From: JAZTZP01 sp045637525
GTDB lineage: Bacteria > Bacillota > Clostridia > UBA1381
Reading direction: 5' to 3'
NCBI GenBank assembly: GCA_045637525.1
Contig: JAZTZP010000166.1
Location: 1-35,536 of the forward strand
Length of the DNA: 35,536 nucleotides
The notes under the pieces are model-generated. The model ran no database searches. It worked only from the letters and a program-made list of their open reading frames with translations, and was not told the origin of the DNA. The position numbers and the translations under genes are program-made. Shown here piece after piece: positions 1 through 9,700 of this stretch (positions within the stretch are counted from its first letter, which is position 1; each line of letters opens with the position of its first letter).

Positions 1-1137
1 GCAGAAACAAATGTAAGAGCAGGTCTTTCAGGATTTAGTAAGTATATGACAGATGAGACTGTAAATACAATCTGCTTTGATTATAAACTTAGCGGAAGTT
101 CAAAGAATCATGTTGGTTTCTTCTTGAATGATACAGCGGGCGCAGCATACTGGAGCAAGACTTGTGCAGCAATGATTCTTGGCAATAGTGAGTCAATTCA
201 GCTCAGAACCAGACCAAACTATAATGCCAGTGATTGGTATAGTTATGCAGGCAATGCTAACCTTTATCAGGCAGCACCAAACAACCGTGAATGGAACAGA
301 GCAATGCTTGAAGTGAACAATGTAACAGGCGAGGTTAAAGGATATATAAACGGAGAATATTACGGTATAATTTCAGGTGCAACTACTTCACCTGCAAATC
401 TTGATACAATATTCTTTAATACTGAACCTGCTGTTGGTGCAGGCGGAACTTCGCTAAATGGTTTGTCAATACTTTTAGATAGTATTGAGATTTATGAGGG
501 AGAAGCAAAGCATGATACAACAGATATAACATTTGAGTTGGCACTTGTAAATGATACATCAAATTCCGGATTTGCTCATATGTCAGAGGAAACTGTCGCA
601 GATGCTGAAAAGGGTACAGTAAGAAAGCTTACATTTGACGCAAAAGCTGAAGAAACAAACGTAAGAGCAGGTCTTTCAGGAATTAGTAAGTATATGACTG
701 ATGAGGTCGTAAACACAATTTGTTTTGATTATAAACTTAGCGGAACTTCAACAAATCATGTTGGTTTCTTCTTGAATGATACAGCAGGAGCGGAATATTG
801 GAGTAAAACTTATGCGGCAATGATTCTTGGTAACAGTGAGGGAATTCAGCTCAGAAGCCGACCAAGCTCTAATGGTAGTGACTGGTATAGTTATGGCGGT
901 AATACTAACCGTTATCAGGCAACACCAAATAACCGTGAATGGAACAGAGTGGTACTTGAAATTAACAATGTAACAGGCGAGGTTAAGGGATATATTAACA
1001 GAGAATATTATGGTACAATTTCAGGTGCAACTACTTCACCTGCAAATCTTGATACAATATTCTTTAATACTGAACCTGCTGTTGGTGCAGATGGTTCATT
1101 GTCAATCCTTTTAGATAATATAGAAGTATATCCGGGT
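1..1137 (+). repeat. Tandem intragenic repeat, 648-bp period, two copies
   Basis: Bases 7 onward realign with bases 655 onward at a constant offset of 648. The copies are similar throughout and identical over 74 bases (369-442 and 1017-1090). Copy two lacks about four codons present near 445-460 of copy one. Further copies may exist upstream of the window. Confidence 0.9.
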
Positions 1138-1497
1138 GCGGTAAATGTAAAAGATGCTGATTATATTGGAGTAGTTGATGCAGACGGATTTGCAATTGGC
1201 GAGTTTAGCGCAAAGGATACAGTTTATGTAAAAGCAGGAGTAAAAAATGAAACAAGCTCAGCAAAGGATTATATAGTAATACTCGCGGTATATGATGAAT
1301 TTGGTGCTTGTGTAGATGTTAAAATTCATGAGTTGAAAGATGTTCAGGCAGGGGCAGAAGGTATAGTAGACGGTGCAACTTTAGGTCTAACTCTTCCCGG
1401 TGATGCGGCAAAGGTAAATGCCTTTTTATGGAATACATGGGATTCACTCACACCTGTTTGTGATTTTGATACTTCAGTATTAAAAACTGCGGAATAA
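1..1497 (+). CDS. Secreted LamG-like repeat protein, 3' part (5' end outside window)
   Basis: The reading frame is open from base 1, and the residues before the first in-window ATG (46) match the repeat unit, so the gene begins upstream of the window. Two tandem modules of about 160 residues, each resembling a LamG/concanavalin-type beta-sandwich (motifs DWYSY, NREWNR, GYIN, LDTIFFN, ILLD), lie at bases 1-510 and 640-1137. A C-terminal domain of roughly 115 residues (1138-1494) contains an LAVYDEFG strand and ends in LKTAE, the same five residues that end the next protein. No catalytic motif is visible in the part seen; a catalytic domain such as a lyase or hydrolase could lie upstream. The gene is 23 bp from the next and probably shares its operon. 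Glycan binding is inferred from the fold type and neighbours. Confidence 0.8.
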   Translation, partial: AETNVRAGLSGFSKYMTDETVNTICFDYKLSGSSKNHVGFFLNDTAGAAYWSKTCAAMILGNSESIQLRTRPNYNASDWYSYAGNANLYQAAPNNREWNRAMLEVNNVTGEVKGYINGEYYGIISGATTSPANLDTIFFNTEPAVGAGGTSLNGLSILLDSIEIYEGEAKHDTTDITFELALVNDTSNSGFAHMSEETVADAEKGTVRKLTFDAKAEETNVRAGLSGISKYMTDEVVNTICFDYKLSGTSTNHVGFFLNDTAGAEYWSKTYAAMILGNSEGIQLRSRPSSNGSDWYSYGGNTNRYQATPNNREWNRVVLEINNVTGEVKGYINREYYGTISGATTSPANLDTIFFNTEPAVGADGSLSILLDNIEVYPGAVNVKDADYIGVVDADGFAIGEFSAKDTVYVKAGVKNETSSAKDYIVILAVYDEFGACVDVKIHELKDVQAGAEGIVDGATLGLTLPGDAAKVNAFLWNTWDSLTPVCDFDTSVLKTAE

Positions 1498-1520
1498 GCA
1501 GTTAGGAATGGAGAATTTAT

Positions 1521-2702
1521 ATGAAAAAAATAGCATCAGCAATAATCGCTATGACTATTGCCTTGTCCGTTATAGGACAAGGCGTAGCTATGGCGGCAAC
1601 GCCGACTGTACCGTACACATATAAAAATGTGGAGGAAAGTATAGAGGCGATTCCGGATAGTGCATTGAATTTTACAAACAACACCAGATCCGGTGTGACT
1701 GCGACAGGAATGACAAAAAGTTTTGTGTATGACAGTGAAAAGGATAAGGAAGTAATGCAGCTTGTATTTAATGCGAAAGCTGATTCAACCGGAAAATCAA
1801 TTGATGTTCTTGCATCTCTTGATGGCTTGGCAGAATTACTTGCTGACGGCTCTGAAAATACAATAAGCTTTGACTATAAAGTAACGGGCACATCAACGGG
1901 TAATATAGGAATGTTCTTCGTGGGGGAATCGGCAACAGATTTTTCTGAAACCAGCACAAAGTATCCTGCTATTGGTCTTCGTAATGGCGGCGGTATAGCC
2001 GCTTTTGCACGACCTGCGGCAAACAGAGGAGCATGGTATTCTTATGTTGGCGATACATGGGTATCTCATGATTCAGATAACACGCAGTGGAACAGATTAA
2101 CTATTGTGGTAGACAGTAACGGAACGAAAATTACTAAGGTTTATATTAACGGACAGGTGGCTGCATTCCAAAATCCTAATGGTTGGGGACTGATTACTGA
2201 CGGAACTACCGCTATGGGTGAAATTGATAAAATCTTATTCAATACTGAAGGCGAAGTGTCCGGAGTAAATGATTTGGCAATACTGTTTGATAATATCAAG
2301 GTTTATCCGGGAAGGATAGATTTTACAGGCGAAAATGCATTTGAGGGAACATGGAACTTTGAAAATGGTCTTAAAATGAAAAATTTCGGTTTATCGGACT
2401 TTGATGGTGTAATGATTTCTACAGTTCAATCTGATGTATGTGTAAAGACACAGCTTTGTAATTTGTCGGAAAATCCAATGAAGGTTTTAGTTTTTATTTC
2501 GGGGTATAATGACGGTGTGATGGAATCCGTTGATTTTAAAATGTGTGATATTGATGCAGGCGGTGAGATTGATATAAATAACATAAGCAACACACTGTCT
2601 CTTGATTCTGAAAAAGAATATGATAGAATTCAACTTCGGATTCTTGACGGGGAAAGCGGATATCCTCTTATAGAAGCTCGTGAATTAAAAACTGCCGAGT
2701 AA
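1521..2702 (+). CDS. Secreted LamG-like domain protein
   Basis: A 393-residue protein with a clear signal peptide (about residues 1-26, ending AMAA). Residues about 45-270 form one LamG-like module carrying the signature seen in the preceding gene (AWYSY, QWNR, VYINGQ, IDKILFNTE, ILFDNIKVYPG). Residues about 285-393 form a beta-rich C-terminal domain ending ELKTAE, like the preceding protein. The start is supported by GGAG at 1510-1513, seven bases before the ATG. No catalytic motif is seen. It is probably a non-catalytic surface glycan-binding protein co-transcribed with the hydrolases downstream; function is inferred, not shown. Confidence 0.8.
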   Translation: MKKIASAIIAMTIALSVIGQGVAMAATPTVPYTYKNVEESIEAIPDSALNFTNNTRSGVTATGMTKSFVYDSEKDKEVMQLVFNAKADSTGKSIDVLASLDGLAELLADGSENTISFDYKVTGTSTGNIGMFFVGESATDFSETSTKYPAIGLRNGGGIAAFARPAANRGAWYSYVGDTWVSHDSDNTQWNRLTIVVDSNGTKITKVYINGQVAAFQNPNGWGLITDGTTAMGEIDKILFNTEGEVSGVNDLAILFDNIKVYPGRIDFTGENAFEGTWNFENGLKMKNFGLSDFDGVMISTVQSDVCVKTQLCNLSENPMKVLVFISGYNDGVMESVDFKMCDIDAGGEIDINNISNTLSLDSEKEYDRIQLRILDGESGYPLIEARELKTAE

Positions 2703-2743
2703 ACCAACTATAAAACACGCGTGATTTAAAAAAGGAGTAGAGA

Positions 2744-5077
2744 ATGAAAAATAGATTTATTGCAGCTGTTATGGCAGGGCTGATGATATCGGTGACCGTT
2801 ACAACAGCTTTTGCAGGAATAGAATCGGCTGTTTGCGATGGTAATAATATAGTGGTAACGGGAACTGCATCGACAAATGCAGCAGGTGAGAGATTTTCAC
2901 TTATGCTTCATAATTTATATAGTGTAAATAATCCCGCTGAATCTGTTGTTGTGGCAGAGCAGGGGGTATCGGGTGAAAATGGAAGTTTTACATATACAAT
3001 TCCCTTAGCAGACAAGTTTGGTGATGGAAACTATACTCTGCGTTATGGTGATTATTCAGGAACGGCTGAAGAGGTCGATTTATGCATAGACAGAGATTCG
3101 GAAGCTATTTTAGCAAGCATATCTGAGGTAGGACATATCTTCTTTGACCCTTCGAATATAGAGGTAAATGTGATTTTTTCAATCGGAGAAACAGCACAGA
3201 ACAAAGACGTAGTGGCAAGAGTTTATACCGAAGATGAAAATGAACTTGTTTTTGAGGATGTAGTGTCTACTTATGAAATGCAAGCATTAGAAAGAGTTTC
3301 AGACACTCTTACTATAGATTTAACCGACTCTAAAAAGCAATATGGAATGTTTGTGTTAAAGCTTGCGGTGGTATCGCAAGGAAGTGAGCCTGAAGATGAG
3401 GATTTTATCGATGGAATACGTTTTTCTGTTGCAAAAAAATCTGAAGAGCCAAATAACAAAATAGGTATGCATACGCAGTTTAGTCATTATCAGGCCGACC
3501 CTGCGATAAACACAAGGCTTTTAAGGAATGCGGGATATTACGGAATACGTGAAAGTGTGGGAGAACATGTGTGCTTTACAGACGGGGTATGGAAAGAGCC
3601 ATGGCGTTATAATCAATGGACCGGTTATGCTAAAGCAAATAATCTTTCGCAAATAATTATTCTCAGTAGCGGCGGCATTGGATTTCCGAAAACCGAAGCC
3701 GAAATTGAATACTTCACTAATTATGCGGTCACTGTAGTGTCAAACTTTGTGGAGGACGGAGTGTATTGGTACGAGTTGTGGAATGAGCCAAACTGGGACT
3801 ATACAGCGGAAGAATACGCAAATCTTTTAATAAGCGTTGCTCCGGCAATAAAAGCGGTGGATGAAAATGTTAAGATTCTTCCTTTTGTAACTGCCGGTGC
3901 GAATAATCATTATGCAGCAAACTGGATTGTTGATATAATTAAGATATTGCAAGAGCGAGGTCTTGACCCTCATGACTACATAGACTATATTTCAATTCAT
4001 CCGTACAGACCTCTTAATCAGGCACCTGAGAAAAAGACGAGAACTTGTGACTGTGCAGGCAGAACGGAATCCCGTAACGAAGGACATCAGTACAGTGAAG
4101 AAACTGAGACTATTCCCGGTGATTCATCAATTGTTGCAAGAATTGATAATATGACAAACAGATTAGCCGAGGTCGGCTGTGATGATATTCCGTATATTGC
4201 CACAGAAATAGGCTGGTATTCTTATGAGGGTGCATTTTCAAGGTATGATTGTGAGGAATGTATTGCAAATAAGACTACTGCACTTAGTGAAACAGGACAG
4301 GCACAGTATAGTGTGAGAGCTGCGGCACTTCTTTATAACAAGATTGATAAAATTTATTTCCATACCCTTAATAATAAACCGAATACAGAAACCCCAAGAG
4401 AGAAAAATTTCGGATTTACGGAGTTCTATAGTGATACAGAGACGGAAATTCCATACGAAGCAAAGCCTGTGTTTATTGCTATGGCAAACTTCAACGCAAT
4501 GCTCGGAAATGCTGAGCTTATAGAGGAAAATGTTGATGGATTAAGTTATCCGTCACTTTGGACAATGACAAATTATGATTATGTTTTTAGAAAAGACGGA
4601 AAGAAAACCCACCTGATGTGGACGACAAATACCAATAGCCGCTCAAAAACAATAAGCGTTCCGGGAAAAGCAGTATGCTTATATGATATATATGGCAATA
4701 TAATTGATAAGAAATACAATGATAGCGGCAGTTACAGTATTTCTCTTTCGGGTTCACCCGTTTATGTCGAGGAAATTGATGTAACAGAGCTTAAAATTGT
4801 TGATAAAAACGGTAAGGTTGTGTCCGGAATTGGTGATAATACAGAGCTTTGTGTAAATATGAGCAGTGTTACAGAAACCGGTGAAAAGGGTACATTAATC
4901 TGTGCGACTTATGAGGATAATAAGCTTCTTTCAGTAGTGATGGTACCGGTTCCGGTAGGAGCTACTTCGGCAATTACTCCATATATCAACACAGAGAATA
5001 CTGATATGGTTAAGGCTTTTTATTGGAAGGAAGCAAATAATGTCCCATATTGTGAGGCAGTAACTGTATTCAAATAA
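2744..5077 (+). CDS. Secreted clan-A glycoside hydrolase (GH39/GH5-like) with Ig-like flanks
   Basis: A 777-residue protein. A signal peptide (about 1-25) is followed by an Ig-like domain (about 26-125), a beta-rich linker domain, a TIM-barrel catalytic region (about 240-620) and C-terminal beta domains. Clan-A hallmarks are WNEPNWD with candidate acid/base E348 and TEIGW with candidate nucleophile E488, 140 residues apart, plus SIHPYRP between them. The specific family cannot be fixed by eye; GH39-like is the best guess. Four cysteines flank the nucleophile as CxC (435, 437) and CxxC (503, 506), unusual in a secreted enzyme. The C-terminus (VKAFYWKE) resembles the C-terminal module of the first gene (VNAFLWNT). 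A GGAG ribosome site precedes the ATG. It sits in the secreted glycan operon. Confidence 0.82.
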   Translation: MKNRFIAAVMAGLMISVTVTTAFAGIESAVCDGNNIVVTGTASTNAAGERFSLMLHNLYSVNNPAESVVVAEQGVSGENGSFTYTIPLADKFGDGNYTLRYGDYSGTAEEVDLCIDRDSEAILASISEVGHIFFDPSNIEVNVIFSIGETAQNKDVVARVYTEDENELVFEDVVSTYEMQALERVSDTLTIDLTDSKKQYGMFVLKLAVVSQGSEPEDEDFIDGIRFSVAKKSEEPNNKIGMHTQFSHYQADPAINTRLLRNAGYYGIRESVGEHVCFTDGVWKEPWRYNQWTGYAKANNLSQIIILSSGGIGFPKTEAEIEYFTNYAVTVVSNFVEDGVYWYELWNEPNWDYTAEEYANLLISVAPAIKAVDENVKILPFVTAGANNHYAANWIVDIIKILQERGLDPHDYIDYISIHPYRPLNQAPEKKTRTCDCAGRTESRNEGHQYSEETETIPGDSSIVARIDNMTNRLAEVGCDDIPYIATEIGWYSYEGAFSRYDCEECIANKTTALSETGQAQYSVRAAALLYNKIDKIYFHTLNNKPNTETPREKNFGFTEFYSDTETEIPYEAKPVFIAMANFNAMLGNAELIEENVDGLSYPSLWTMTNYDYVFRKDGKKTHLMWTTNTNSRSKTISVPGKAVCLYDIYGNIIDKKYNDSGSYSISLSGSPVYVEEIDVTELKIVDKNGKVVSGIGDNTELCVNMSSVTETGEKGTLICATYEDNKLLSVVMVPVPVGATSAITPYINTENTDMVKAFYWKEANNVPYCEAVTVFK

Positions 5078-5097
5078 CAGAAATGAGGATGGAAACG

Positions 5098-6765
5098 ATG
5101 AAAAAAATAACTGCGTTTGCTGCAGCGCTGACGATGCTTTTGCAGGTCAGTGCATACGCAGCGGTGACAGATAATAATGATATGACAGTAAATATCAGCG
5201 ATAATACCGGACTTGTCGATGCGATGATGGCGGTTGATATAATTCTTCCGGGCTATACATATTCTGACTTACTCACAGCTGAAAGAAGCGAGTATCTTAA
5301 TATGCTTGCATATAGTGAACAGGTAGTAACCAATAGTGAAGGCTTGCTTGATGTTACCTTTAAGCTGAGAGCTGACAGCCCATCGGGTAATTATACTTTT
5401 ATTATAAAAGGTATGGATTACCAAAAAGAAATAACGGCGTTTGTTTTAAATGATGAGCTGTCAAAAACAGCAATGGAAGCTATAGAAAATGCACTTATCA
5501 GCGACATAAGCGATGAAGAAAAAATTGATACAATAAAATCTGCAATAGTGTCAAACACTGCAGAATATGGCATTAATAAGAATGGATATGTAGCGGAATT
5601 TAACGTTGATGACTGGGAAAAAGTTGCAAGTCTTTCATACAAGTATATGAAAGAGGAAGGTATCACCGAGGTTACCACAGAGTCAGCACCTTTGATATTT
5701 AATAAGGGTATTGCTGTTGTTTCACTTGAAAACGGATTGGTAGAAAATATAATAGAAGATGCAGAAATTTTTGACCTTGAAAACAGTGAGCTTTCGAAGT
5801 GGTACAATAAAGATTTTGTGACCGATTTTACAGGTGAGAGAATGGCAGAAAGATTAAGCGGCAAGAAGTTTGACACTTTTGCCCAATTTGATGAAGCTTT
5901 AATCGAGAGCTATGTTCTGTCTGTAATTGAAAAGCCTGATGGCTCGGGTAATACGAAAGCAGTAATGCAGGCGTTTTCAGATTATATAGGCACAGGCTCA
6001 TCAGGCAGAGATAAAAAATATGCTTATGTATCAGATAAGAAATGGGATTCTTATGGCGATTTAAAGAACGCTTTTGACGGATATAAAGAGCCGGGCAGTT
6101 CGGGTGGTTCGGGAGGCTCAGGAGGCTCAAGTGGGTTAGGCAAAAAGCCTGTAACAACGGTTGAAGTGATGCCGACTGTGACTACAGAGCCAGAAGTAGA
6201 GGAGAAAATAATATATCCTCTGACAATTTTTAATGATTTAGATACAGTTGCATGGGCAGAGGAAGCTATAATTGCACTTACGGAGCAAGGTATATTAAAC
6301 GGTGTAGGAGACAATTTATTTGCACCTGATAAAACTATTACAAGAGAGGAATATACTGCAATGCTTGAAAGAGCATTTCTTATTAGTGCAGAGAGGGCAA
6401 AAATTGAGTTTTCAGATGTTTTAAACGGTGCATGGTATTATGACAGCGTTGCAAAAGCATTAGGTGCCGGAATCGTAAACGGTGAGAGCGAAGTCGTGTT
6501 TGGGACAGGTAAAAATATTACAAGACAGGATATGGCGGTCATGCTTCATCGTGCAGCAGGATATATTAAGTTAAATATCCCGGTTCCGGAAGAATATATG
6601 AAATTTGATGATGATGCATTTATTTCAGGCTATGCAAAGGATGCTGTTTATGCACTTCGTGGGGCAGGGATAATCAACGGAGTAAGTGACTTAGAATTTG
6701 CTCCGCTTGAAAATGCTACAAGAGCACAGGCTGCAAAAATGATTTATAGTTTGCTTGAATTATAA
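5098..6765 (+). CDS. SLH-domain cell-surface protein
   Basis: The start is placed at 5098 rather than the in-frame ATG at 5083, because GAGG (5085-5088) is well spaced for 5098 and MKKITAFAAALTMLLQ then opens a standard signal peptide. The protein is 555 residues. After the signal comes an Ig-like domain (about 25-120), then a mixed helical region of unknown fold, a Gly/Ser linker (PGSSGGSGGSGGSSG, about residue 333), and three S-layer homology domains (about 375-555; motifs AWAEEAI, GILNGVGD, TREEYTAM, and ITRQDMAVML in the second). SLH domains bind pyruvylated secondary cell-wall polymer, so this protein is wall-anchored. It lies between two secreted hydrolases and may be the surface component of the system. 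Confidence 0.88.
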   Translation: MKKITAFAAALTMLLQVSAYAAVTDNNDMTVNISDNTGLVDAMMAVDIILPGYTYSDLLTAERSEYLNMLAYSEQVVTNSEGLLDVTFKLRADSPSGNYTFIIKGMDYQKEITAFVLNDELSKTAMEAIENALISDISDEEKIDTIKSAIVSNTAEYGINKNGYVAEFNVDDWEKVASLSYKYMKEEGITEVTTESAPLIFNKGIAVVSLENGLVENIIEDAEIFDLENSELSKWYNKDFVTDFTGERMAERLSGKKFDTFAQFDEALIESYVLSVIEKPDGSGNTKAVMQAFSDYIGTGSSGRDKKYAYVSDKKWDSYGDLKNAFDGYKEPGSSGGSGGSGGSSGLGKKPVTTVEVMPTVTTEPEVEEKIIYPLTIFNDLDTVAWAEEAIIALTEQGILNGVGDNLFAPDKTITREEYTAMLERAFLISAERAKIEFSDVLNGAWYYDSVAKALGAGIVNGESEVVFGTGKNITRQDMAVMLHRAAGYIKLNIPVPEEYMKFDDDAFISGYAKDAVYALRGAGIINGVSDLEFAPLENATRAQAAKMIYSLLEL

Positions 6766-6784
6766 GAGACGGAGTGATACAAAA

Positions 6785-9700
6785 ATGAAAGCTTTTAAAA
6801 GAATTTTATCAGTTATATTAGCTCTGAATTTAGCTTTAAGTATCCTTCCTTGTGCGTTCGCAAAAACGGATGACGGAACCGATTATACTATCCTGCTAAG
6901 TGAGAATTTTGACAGTACATTGTCTAAAAGCTCTTATGGAACGTTTTCTATTGATTCCGGAAGCTATGCCACGACAACAGACAGTGATGGAAAGGCTGCT
7001 AAAATAGCTCTTATAGGAACTGAAAAAAAAGCCATGCAGTTTGTATTAAATGAGCCGATTTCGGAGGGAACAGTATATATAGGCTATGATTATTTTGGTG
7101 AGAAAACAGGAGATGCACAAGATTTTTATATTGCCTCGCCCGAAAATGAGGAAATCTTTGGAGATTCAATGGGATTGTTTTTCGATAACGGTAAATTAAG
7201 GATATATCCTTCACTTGACAGAAACAACTACTCAAGCTTTTCAGGCGGACTTGATGCGAAACCCAATGAGTGGCACAGAGTAGACAGTTGGCTTGATTTT
7301 GATGCAAAGGTAGCATATTTCTACTTAGACGGTGTTCTGATTACATCAACAGATATAGGCGATCAACAGATGACGTTTGCCGGTTGGGGAAGAACCATCA
7401 GATCCGCAACCGAAAAGGACGGAGTGGAGTATATAGACAGCCTTGATATTTTGCATATTAAGGAGCATAATCCACAAACTGTTATTAATGAGGCAAGTTC
7501 AATTCCTGACCATTGGAAAGCAAACTCAAGGGTTGAAATTTCAACCGAGGTTTTGGGTGGAACATTCTTTGATGAGGAAGCAAAGCTTTCAGTTTCTGTT
7601 ACAAACCTGATGAAGGATGATATGTCAGGAAAACTGAATCTGAAGGTCACAAATGATACGGGTGAAATAGTGTGTGATGAAATCCGGGATATATCCGTAA
7701 ATAAAAATGAGAGCAATCAGGAAGAATTTGTGTTAAGGCTTGCCAAATTTGGATATTACGATGTATATGCTTCTTTTGAAAATCCTGAATACACAGCCCA
7801 AGGATATCAGGCAGGTGTAGTAGAATATACTATAGTCAGAGCAAAAGAAAGCGAAGTTCAGAATTTAATGCTGGGCTATTCGGCTCACACAACCAGGGGA
7901 CAGGGGATATCAGAGGTGTCCCGATGGAACGGAGTTCTTTCAAAATTAGGATTTTCCATTGCAAGGGAAAATCTGGATTGGGTTGATTTTCAGCTAAAAA
8001 CCGGAGACCCTATGGTGTTGACAGAGAGACAGAAAGCTGTCATAAAAGCAGCCAAGGAAAATAATATACGTCTTTTTACAATTATTAGTGGTTCACAAGG
8101 CGCACACTCAGTCAATTTTATACCTGAGAGTCAGAAGGAACTTGATAACTTCCATAAATTCGTGTATGAGATGGTTAAAGCTGTGCAGGAGGTAAGTCCT
8201 GAGTCAAATTATGTGGAATTATTCAATGAGTATCATTATCAGGAGAGATACCAAAACAACCCCAAGGCTGCTGTTGCAATGCAAAAAGTAGGATATGAGG
8301 CGGCTCATGCGGCAGATCCGGATATAATTGTTTGCGGAGGTGCTACGGGAAGATTTCCTCTTGAGTGGATGGAAGGTGTCTTAAAGGAAGGATTTGGAGA
8401 TTATATTGATGCTTTTTCGGGACATCCATATAGCGTTGAGGCAAGGCCGGAGGATGTAACATACAGTAATGGTACTTCGGTGCAGCAGACTAAAGCAGGA
8501 AGAGAGCTTTTAGATAAATATGGATATCAGGATAAAGAAATTATTTTGTCCGAGCTTTCCTATACTGCTGCCGCAGTTTGTGAAACAGAAGTTGACCAGG
8601 CAAAGTATGGTATAAGGCAGTATATTATGACATCTCCATTGGTAGAAGAATTTATCTGGTATAATGCCATAAATAAAAAGGATTATGGTACACAGTCTGT
8701 AACTGAACAAAACTTTGGCCTCCTAAAGGCTTCAGCAAATGATGTTGGCGTGCCTTATCAGGCAAAACCTGTGGCGCTGGCATTCGGTGCATATAACGAT
8801 TTATTGGCACAGGGTGAAAATTTAGGAAGAGTAGAAACAGACGATGAGGATATATATATCTATAAGTTCAAAACCAGAAATAACGAGGATGTCATTGCGG
8901 TATGGAACTGGCTTGACGAAATCGAGACAATAGGACTTAACCTTGGAACTGACACTGCAGAGCTTTATGATATGTATGGTAACAAGACGGATATAAAAGC
9001 CGATGAAAACGGTGTATTTAATCTTGCAATTTCGGGTGAGCCTGTCTATATCAAAGGAAACATTACTAAGACAGAACTAACATCCTCAAGCTTTAAGCAA
9101 CCCTACACAGATTTTGAAGTTTGTATGGGTGAGTCATATTCAATACCTTTGAATTTGCCCGCTGTAGAGGGAGCAGAGGTCGAGGTTACAGCAGATGATA
9201 ACTTCAATATAACAAGAGCTGACTTTGAAAAACTTGAATTTACGGTTGGCTTTGATGCACCCGAGAATTCGGCAATAAAGGTTAATGTTAAAAAAAACGG
9301 CAGGGTATTTTATCAATACGATATAGTAATAACTTACGTTGAACCGATAGTCTATAAGGGTGTACTAAAGGCTTATAATACAGAACGTTATATGTGGGAA
9401 ATCAATATTTCAAATGCAAGAAAAAGTGATATTTCTGCAACTCTTACAATAAACGAGCCTGAAAGCCTTGCCGGAAAAACATTTACTATCAATAAGATTG
9501 TCGCCGGGGATTCAAGAAAAATCAGGGTTAATATACCCATAAAGGATATTAATACTGAAAAGATTTCAATGTCGGGAACAATTGATGTAACATCAAAAGA
9601 CGGTACTCAGAAGATTCCTGTTAACATATCGGAATTTATCGGTTGTATTAAGTATACAAAAAAATCTCCGCTAATTGACGGAAAAATAGATTCGGGTGAA

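Noticed and set aside
1..1137. Long direct repeats as CRISPR or mobile element
   Set aside because: They are in-frame protein modules with no spacers, transposase or inverted ends.
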